In this document: positions 40,547 through 45,687 of the stretch, piece by piece
Layout: every line of letters begins with the position of its first letter
Numbering within the stretch: the stretch's first letter is position 1
DNA from: a virus
Strand: one strand, 5' to 3'
DNA length: 45,687 nt
IMG/VR virus record: IMGVR_UViG_3300033143_003961
Span: 1 to 45,687 of that record
Program-made: the position numbers and the translations under genes
Notes under the pieces: model-generated
Databases searched by the model: none
What the model was told of the DNA's origin: nothing
What the model saw: only the letters and a program-made list of their open reading frames with translations

Positions 40547-41213
40547 CTCTAGTTCTCCTATTCTTTGCATTAAATGGATCAAGTTTCTTAGATTCTATCC
40601 GTCTTATTCTATCCCAATCTCCACCAGTTTCCCTAAATCTCTCATGAGCCTCTTTAGCTAGTCTATCACCAGAAGGCAAGACTTTTGAAACAGTATAGTT
40701 TTGAATAATGTCCTCGTAAGATGAATCAAAGAAATCTTCAAAATCAGAAGTCAAATCACTTAGCGTCAATTTAGAAAACTTTTTAATTATAACAATATCG
40801 ATATTATAAATACCGTCTGGCATAGGATAAATATTGATTTTATTATTTAGTAAATATAGAAATTGTGGAGATCCTGTATCTGTATCATCATTAATATTAT
40901 ATGCTTGAGCATTAGGAAACTTTAAAAAAGGTATTGGGATATAAGTATTACTACCATTATCTCTATACTGTGCAGAAACAGGGAACCACCAACGAGCATC
41001 TGGATAAGCATATTCTCTCGTTCCGCTTACTGTATTAAGAACCGTAGAAGAATCTTTCTCTCTTGAAAGCTCTGCTATATCTCTTCCAAACGCATTAAAT
41101 CCTTTTGTTAAAATCTTTTGGTCTGAATATTTAGGACTTCCACCGCCCTGAACTTCATCATTAATATCTTGTCTAAATTGATTTATAATTTCTTGTACTG
41201 TTAGCCCTGCCAT
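40500..41213 (-). CDS. Head-tail connector / adaptor
   Basis: 237 residues, AAGGGGTG site. MAGLTVQEIINQFRQDINDEVQGGGSPKYSDQKILTKGFNAFGRDIAEL and later ARWWFPVSAQYRDNG, KINIYPMPDGIYNIDIVIIKKF, DSSYEDIIQNYTVSKVL match the helical-beta adaptor proteins that bind below the portal in podoviruses. It lies directly before the tail hub gene. Confidence 0.75.
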   Translation of the reverse strand: MAGLTVQEIINQFRQDINDEVQGGGSPKYSDQKILTKGFNAFGRDIAELSREKDSSTVLNTVSGTREYAYPDARWWFPVSAQYRDNGSNTYIPIPFLKFPNAQAYNINDDTDTGSPQFLYLLNNKINIYPMPDGIYNIDIVIIKKFSKLTLSDLTSDFEDFFDSSYEDIIQNYTVSKVLPSGDRLAKEAHERFRETGGDWDRIRRIESKKLDPFNAKNRRTRGAKINNTSSDYGLAY

Positions 41214-41224
41214 TTATTCACCCC

Positions 41225-42883
41225 TTAATTTTTATACTCCATAAAACCTTGATATAAACTTATTGTATTCGCTGCATCAGCACTCGCCCATTGTGCTGTG
41301 ATGGTTACATCCATATTATTTGTGGTATTTATTGTGGTGGTTGCTATAACTACAACTTCATCTCCTGTTGTGTTTGGATTACCGATTACTAAGTGTATAT
41401 GTATTGCTCTTTCCCCTGATACACCGATTGTCCTTTGGATAGCATTTGCTTCAACATGCCAAAGAGTATCACTTAGTGTTTTTGTGACTGGGTGTAAACT
41501 TACAACTGTATTCCCTCCGACTTTAACTCTCAAAATAACCTCGTCTGTTGAACTTGGTCCACCGTTTGATATAAGCCCATCACAATGAAATTTGAATACA
41601 TTACCAGCATCTAAACTATTTGCTCCCATTTCACCAGTCCATAAAGTTGTTTCAGTTATTGTATTTGATACCGTTACTGTTTCAAGTGCTACATCAGAAG
41701 TTCTATCTATTGCTTTTTGTTTTCCGTTATTAGTTATGTAAAACTTATTTCCGTCATATTCTATTGACCCTGTTTCAGGAGTTGTTAGAAGTGTTCCCGC
41801 TTCAAATTTAAGAGAAGGATTTGTAGCTGTTCCTGCTGCTAAATGCAATAATGCTGTTGGCGTTGATGTCCCTATCCCGACGTTGCCCATTAATAACTGA
41901 ATTGTTCCGTTTGAAGCATTGTTACCAAGCCCAGCAGAAAGGATTATGTCTCCACCGACATAGCCATCTCCACCTGTACCAATCTTAAAGGTTATGTCTC
42001 CCGGATTTGATAACTCAGAACTTGCTACCTCAAGGGAAATATCTCCCGAACCGAAAGAACCTTGTCCGCTTCTAAGCGTTAAATCTCCACCTTGTCCAAT
42101 TGTTGGATTCCATGTTGTAGCCGTGTTAAACTTTAAATGCAATCCAAAAGAACCATCCAAAACAATATTCTCGCCACAGTGAGTTTCGCAATTGTAATAA
42201 CTCCAAGAACCATACTCCATCCAATAAATTCTAGCCATTCTATTGCTTGTAATGTTTATTATATCGGTGAACTCACTAGCCGTCATTTCTAAATCACCAA
42301 TTAGTTTTCCCATATCATTCCACTCAACACCAAACACATATTGAGTTCTAGCATCTACTAATTCGTCCAGTTCAAAATAACCATTCGTATTTGAATTGAC
42401 ATAAACAGCATCGCCATATTGAATACTAAAATTAGTTGTTCCTGTAGATGGCGAATATACTATATCTGAACTTGTCGCATTATCATAGATCGTTACCGTT
42501 GAAACGCTAATTCCATCCGCAAGCATATCTGCAACCATTACGCTAACAGAAACTGCTTCTCCGTAAGGAACGGCTATTAATTGCCAGCCAACAGCTATTT
42601 TTTGGTTGTAAGCAATTGGGATATGAGTTAAAACTCCTTCTTGTCCACTTCCGGCACTTATAGTTATGTCGTCACCAGTTTCGCCAGTACCTAAATAATC
42701 ATCAGCATGTAATAGTGGAGTAATTAACTCAGGGACAGAAACACTAATACTATAATTATCAGTAACAACATTGCTAGGAAGATTTTCAGAAATATCAGCA
42801 GAAGTAACGCTACTGACACTATAAATCTCTGTCCCTGCAAACAATAAAGAGACAAACAAAAGTAGTAATATTAGTTTTTTCAT
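41225..42883 (-). CDS. Fibre-like protein with signal peptide (552 aa)
   Basis: AAGGGAGACA site. MKKLILLLLFVSLLFAG is a textbook signal peptide. The mature part has beta-rich modules, NPGDITFKIGTGGDGYVGGDIILSAG, the fibre motif GNVGIGTSTPTALLHLAAGTATNPSLKFE and ITNNGKQKAI, and a C-terminal jelly-roll-like part. So a fibre architecture with an export signal, encoded among virion genes. Either the N-terminus has another use in the virion, or the protein is displayed on the host envelope. Confidence 0.75.
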   Translation of the reverse strand: MKKLILLLLFVSLLFAGTEIYSVSSVTSADISENLPSNVVTDNYSISVSVPELITPLLHADDYLGTGETGDDITISAGSGQEGVLTHIPIAYNQKIAVGWQLIAVPYGEAVSVSVMVADMLADGISVSTVTIYDNATSSDIVYSPSTGTTNFSIQYGDAVYVNSNTNGYFELDELVDARTQYVFGVEWNDMGKLIGDLEMTASEFTDIINITSNRMARIYWMEYGSWSYYNCETHCGENIVLDGSFGLHLKFNTATTWNPTIGQGGDLTLRSGQGSFGSGDISLEVASSELSNPGDITFKIGTGGDGYVGGDIILSAGLGNNASNGTIQLLMGNVGIGTSTPTALLHLAAGTATNPSLKFEAGTLLTTPETGSIEYDGNKFYITNNGKQKAIDRTSDVALETVTVSNTITETTLWTGEMGANSLDAGNVFKFHCDGLISNGGPSSTDEVILRVKVGGNTVVSLHPVTKTLSDTLWHVEANAIQRTIGVSGERAIHIHLVIGNPNTTGDEVVVIATTTINTTNNMDVTITAQWASADAANTISLYQGFMEYKN

Positions 42884-42900
42884 AGTTTAAATTGTCTCCC

Positions 42901-43179
42901 TTAAAAAGTTATTTCACCCTTAACTAACCAATATCCGATATAGTCATAAGCCAAATCATTAATACTAAACCCTGTGCCATCCATATCAAGAACTTCTTTA
43001 CCAATAAAGATAGCCGACATGATCCAGAAAAGCTCTTCATCGTTCTTAGTAAAGTTATCTAATACTTTTGATATGCTGGCTCCCAAGAACATATGGTTCC
43101 CTACATCTTGAGGAATCATTACAACGCTAGCTAAGCTTATTGTTAGCATCAACAAAATGGTTACTATTAACTTCCTCAT
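42901..43179 (-). CDS. Small exported protein, DUF2279/YfiM-like
   Basis: 92 residues, coupled to the 29-aa gene by ATGA. Signal peptide MRKLIVTILLMLTISLAS; then DVGNHMFLGASISKVLDNF, FIGKEVLDMDGTGFSINDLAYDYIGYWLVKG, a pattern (H-x-xG, KE-x-x-D, D-L, G) that recalls the YfiM/DUF2279 group. Function not established for that group. Envelope location expected. Confidence 0.6.
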   Translation of the reverse strand: MRKLIVTILLMLTISLASVVMIPQDVGNHMFLGASISKVLDNFTKNDEELFWIMSAIFIGKEVLDMDGTGFSINDLAYDYIGYWLVKGEITF

Positions 43180-43265
43180 CTTCTTCGTCCTCTGCCTGTG
43201 CCTTTCGGATCGCCTTTCTTGCCTACTCTAGGTTTACTTCTGCCACATGAACCTTTAGTTGCCAT
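43176..43265 (-). CDS. 29-aa highly basic peptide gene
   Basis: ATG 43265 has an ideal AAGGAGATGAT 8 nt upstream, and its stop overlaps the next ATG (ATGA). Eleven Arg/Lys in 29 residues (ending KKGDPKGTGRGRRR), one Cys. Protamine-like composition suggests DNA or RNA binding, possibly inside the head. Easily missed because of length. Confidence 0.7.
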   Translation of the reverse strand: MATKGSCGRSKPRVGKKGDPKGTGRGRRR

Positions 43266-43281
43266 TGTTTATCATCTCCTT

Positions 43282-45069
43282 TTAATTAGTATATCCTTCA
43301 AGTAATGCTTCTGATAATTTACGTTTCCATATTTTTAAATCTTTTTGTGTACCAAATAAATTAGTTCCAATCTGCAACGTTCCAAGGTTGAAATCATTAT
43401 TAAAAGTTGATTCTGTTCCAGCAACACCATTAATAAACGTATTCATAGTACCGTTGCCCCAGTTACAAGCGATTTTTTGACCTGTTGAAGAGCCTGTAAT
43501 TACTCCGCCAACATGCGTATTTGTCCCATCATACATACATAATTCTCTGGAGGTATTGATATATAAAACTTTGTTTGTCCCATCGCCAAGTAATAATATT
43601 TCTTCGTCTATTGTATCAGTCCATTCAGTCGAAATTTCCATATACATACTACCTACCGTTGAGTCTATATTGCCAGCACTTGGATAGCTGAGTACGTCTG
43701 CATTTCTTGTTACTGCTGTTGCTTCAGTCTTGACGTAGGATGATGGGAATGATGAATCGGCTTCTAATTGTGCCCCCCATGCGTATAAATCATTACCACC
43801 AGTTTTTATCGCAATACCTACTTGTCCCGTTTCCCCCGTAAAAGTATGAGTTCCTAATATTCTAGTCCATGTAGTAGCAGAAATTGTTTTTTCAAAATCA
43901 ATATCAGAATCACCCCAAGCATATAATGAAATGTTTATAGTTATTTCTGTTGCTGAATATACCCAAACGCTTCCAGTAAACGTATTAGTTAACCCTTGAG
44001 AAGTAGGATTATCTGCTGACCTATAATATATTTTAGTAGATTGTATTAAGTCTGCTGACAATGTTCCGTCAGGCGCAACTAGCTGGTTTGCTGTTGTTGT
44101 TCCATCAGCTAGTGACCAGCAAATATTATTCGTAAAATCCTCGCTATAAGTAAGCAAATTCTCCCGCTCACCCTCTATCATCACCCCTTTGAGTGTCGAT
44201 GCTGGGATTGCTGAACCTGTTGCTTCGATTACTACGTTACTAGCTACGGTATTCCCATTTAAACAAGGTATCCCAATACTTAGTCCATTTGATTGTACGA
44301 ATGTATTCCCCGGATAAGCAACCCCGTCCACGTTAGCACCATGCCAAGGAGTTGATTCTACGTCTACGCTTACATACTCGCTAGGGTTCTGGTTGGTTTG
44401 TCCTGTTACGTCTTCTAGTTGTGCTCCCCAGATATAAAAATCTGCTGTAGAAAGATCTACTCCATAGAGATTACCAATCCCATATTCAACAGTAGCACTT
44501 GCTCCAGTATTACCAACAGTTCCTACAAATGATACACGTACCCATTCAGGATAAGTTCCACTTATGTCATGCTGTATAATATTTGATGACCAATTACCAG
44601 ATATATCACATACAAAAAATGATGTATGTATAGGTAATACCCCTTTTATATATGCACTTATACTATAGGTTTTTCCGCCTGGGTACTCATCGGATATCGT
44701 ATTGCATAAAATTCTATTATTGGACACTACATTATTTATTCGACTTGCCGTTAATGTGCCATTTGGTGCAATATGTCCTCCAGATATTGTAGCTGGTGTT
44801 GAAATATACATTTCCCACACAGCATTACTAAAATCCTCACTATACCTTAGTAAATTCTCAACCCGTCTAGCACCCTTGAACCTTGCCTCTCCTGATAAGG
44901 CTGTCTTGATTATACCCTCAAAATCCTCTACTGTTGCGGTAGTCGCTCTCGTAAAGGTTGCTGACCCTGTGCCTCTGTCTGGAACGAGGGAGTTGGTTAA
45001 TGAAGTCTCTAATCCATCTGGATGGTCATATATCCAATTACGTTTACCGCCACTAAAATTTTGTACCAT
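43282..45069 (-). CDS. Appendage protein with two CBM-like repeats and LamG-like end
   Basis: 595 residues, AAGGAGG site. After TGSATFTRATTATVEDFEG (a common phage head/fibre opening), two related modules begin ENLLRYSEDFSNAVWE (about 68) and ENLLTYSEDFTNNICW (about 300), each about 150 residues and ending in YIWGAQLED / YAWGAQLEA. A C-terminal LamG-like segment (GSMYMEISTEW...GTMNTFINGVAG...LQIGTNLFGTQKDLKIWKRKLS) follows. Likely binds carbohydrate on the host or in the environment. No signal peptide here. Confidence 0.8.
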   Translation of the reverse strand: MVQNFSGGKRNWIYDHPDGLETSLTNSLVPDRGTGSATFTRATTATVEDFEGIIKTALSGEARFKGARRVENLLRYSEDFSNAVWEMYISTPATISGGHIAPNGTLTASRINNVVSNNRILCNTISDEYPGGKTYSISAYIKGVLPIHTSFFVCDISGNWSSNIIQHDISGTYPEWVRVSFVGTVGNTGASATVEYGIGNLYGVDLSTADFYIWGAQLEDVTGQTNQNPSEYVSVDVESTPWHGANVDGVAYPGNTFVQSNGLSIGIPCLNGNTVASNVVIEATGSAIPASTLKGVMIEGERENLLTYSEDFTNNICWSLADGTTTANQLVAPDGTLSADLIQSTKIYYRSADNPTSQGLTNTFTGSVWVYSATEITINISLYAWGDSDIDFEKTISATTWTRILGTHTFTGETGQVGIAIKTGGNDLYAWGAQLEADSSFPSSYVKTEATAVTRNADVLSYPSAGNIDSTVGSMYMEISTEWTDTIDEEILLLGDGTNKVLYINTSRELCMYDGTNTHVGGVITGSSTGQKIACNWGNGTMNTFINGVAGTESTFNNDFNLGTLQIGTNLFGTQKDLKIWKRKLSEALLEGYTN

Positions 45070-45082
45070 AACTCAATCCTCC

Positions 45083-45687
45083 TTAAATCGTCATCCAGCT
45101 AGTACCATCACTAACTATCTTGATAACGTCATACTGAGTCGTTAATACTTGTGTTAATTCTCCATCAATGGTCTCAGAACTTGCGCCGTCTACCGTTATA
45201 GCATTTGCTGATGAATCTGTTTTTTTAATCATGTATTGTAAGCCTGCTGAAACAGTTGGTAAAGTGATTGTTATTGCTCCACTTGTTGCATCACAAAATA
45301 TATATTCCTCAGTTGATGCTGTGTAACTTGCTGTTTTACTGGTTTGGCTATGTTTTGATAAACCCCCTATACTTACATCTCCACCTATTACTGCATTCTT
45401 AACTACACTCAACCCACCAGCAGTTGTTGCATCTGTTGTATCGTCTGTTTTTAGTATGCCTGAATAAGTCCCTGTAGTTGCTGATAGTGCTTGTGTTGAT
45501 ACTGCTCCTGCGAATGTTGCTGTGCCTGTACTTATGAAGTTTAGTGGTAATGTACCACCGGCGTCTATCCTTGCGGCAGTCATATCTGTAGCATTATCTG
45601 AATAACCTAGTTTAAATAGGTGTGTGGATGGTGTATCTGCTGTGCCACCGCCAATTGAAATAATGTCATAAGTACTCACTCCATGAC
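45083..45687 (-). CDS. Fibre protein, N-terminus cut by window edge
   Basis: The frame is open to the right edge; the first in-frame start is GTG 45679 without a ribosome site, so the gene probably begins outside. GGTADTPSTHLFKLGYSDNATDMTAARIDAGG, ALSATTGTYSGILKTDDTTDATTAGGLSVVKNAVIGGD, then a C-terminal domain EEYIFCDATSGAITITLPTVSAGLQYMIKKTDSSANAITVDG...TSWMTI common at fibre ends. Shares 114 bp with the left-edge fibre. Confidence 0.8.
   Translation of the reverse strand, partial: HGVSTYDIISIGGGTADTPSTHLFKLGYSDNATDMTAARIDAGGTLPLNFISTGTATFAGAVSTQALSATTGTYSGILKTDDTTDATTAGGLSVVKNAVIGGDVSIGGLSKHSQTSKTASYTASTEEYIFCDATSGAITITLPTVSAGLQYMIKKTDSSANAITVDGASSETIDGELTQVLTTQYDVIKIVSDGTSWMTI
45312..45425. 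repeat. 114-bp direct repeat, right copy
   Basis: Identical by eye to 1-114. Here it continues into the fibre's C-terminal domain on one side and, on the other, lacks the 24-nt insertion (8 codons, TTDGSLQT) of the left copy. Confidence 0.95.

Noticed and set aside
1-45687. Perfectly closed circular genome
   Set aside because: Direct joining of the edges truncates one fibre after seven codons and leaves the other without a start signal; a gap or collapsed repeat is more likely.
1-45687. tRNA genes, integrase, attachment sites, insertion sequences
   Set aside because: None recognised on either strand by reading; no recombinase motifs, so no evidence for lysogeny.

Overview
This window is almost all of one AT-rich tailed-phage genome, very probably short-tailed (podovirus-like). 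Large terminase, portal, scaffold, coat, connector and tail-hub genes are present. I see no tape-measure, tail-tube or sheath gene, and no integrase. The host is probably a low-GC Gram-negative bacterium. Several genes begin with Sec signal peptides, one gene looks like an outer-membrane beta-barrel (DUF481-like), and ribosome binding sites are strong AGGAGG types. The fibres carry a repeat (DATxxTDGSLQTxGGLSV) that I associate with aquatic phages. I cannot name the host genus.

Layout: leftward genes run from about 11085 down to position 1. In order these are two Cys-rich early genes, a DEDD exonuclease, a terminase-associated gene, TerL, a small membrane protein, portal, scaffold, coat, a coiled-coil protein, two small secreted proteins and a fibre cut by the left edge. 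The same leftward programme resumes at the right edge (45687 down to 28023): a fibre cut by the edge, an appendage protein with two CBM-like repeats and a LamG-like end, a 29-residue basic peptide, a signal-peptide fibre, connector, tail hub, three ejection-type proteins ending in a 1927-residue polyvalent-like protein, and a five-gene lysis/envelope cassette. The edges therefore meet in a fibre region on a circular or circularly permuted map. A 114-bp identical repeat shared by the two edge fibres suggests assembly stopped at this repeat.

The rightward block (11536-28026) is early and replicative: an HTH/HNH endonuclease, SSB, a DUF559-like nuclease, a replisome organiser carrying iteron-like repeats, a DnaB-like helicase, YopX, an NTG pentapeptide-repeat protein, many tiny cassette genes, a DUF1064 nuclease, a RecT-like annealing protein, an SbcD/SbcC pair, Rha and a MazG-like protein. 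There is no DNA polymerase or recognisable primase, so host enzymes are probably recruited. A control region at 11086-12579 holds a leftward promoter, a G-rich island, palindromes, an HNH promoter, a gene-free A-rich stretch and a rightward promoter with operator-like inverted repeats.

Most unusual features: (1) a densely structured gene-free stretch (about 4955-5330) between scaffold and portal genes, with a cUUCGg hairpin on the plus strand and a 64-residue basic ORF behind it; (2) a coupled cassette pairing an outer-membrane barrel and a small exported protein with two peptidoglycan hydrolase-like enzymes and a holin-like protein, with no recognisable spanin; (3) Sec signal peptides on fibre-like proteins; (4) the edge fibre duplication; (5) a potential G-quadruplex in the divergent control region.
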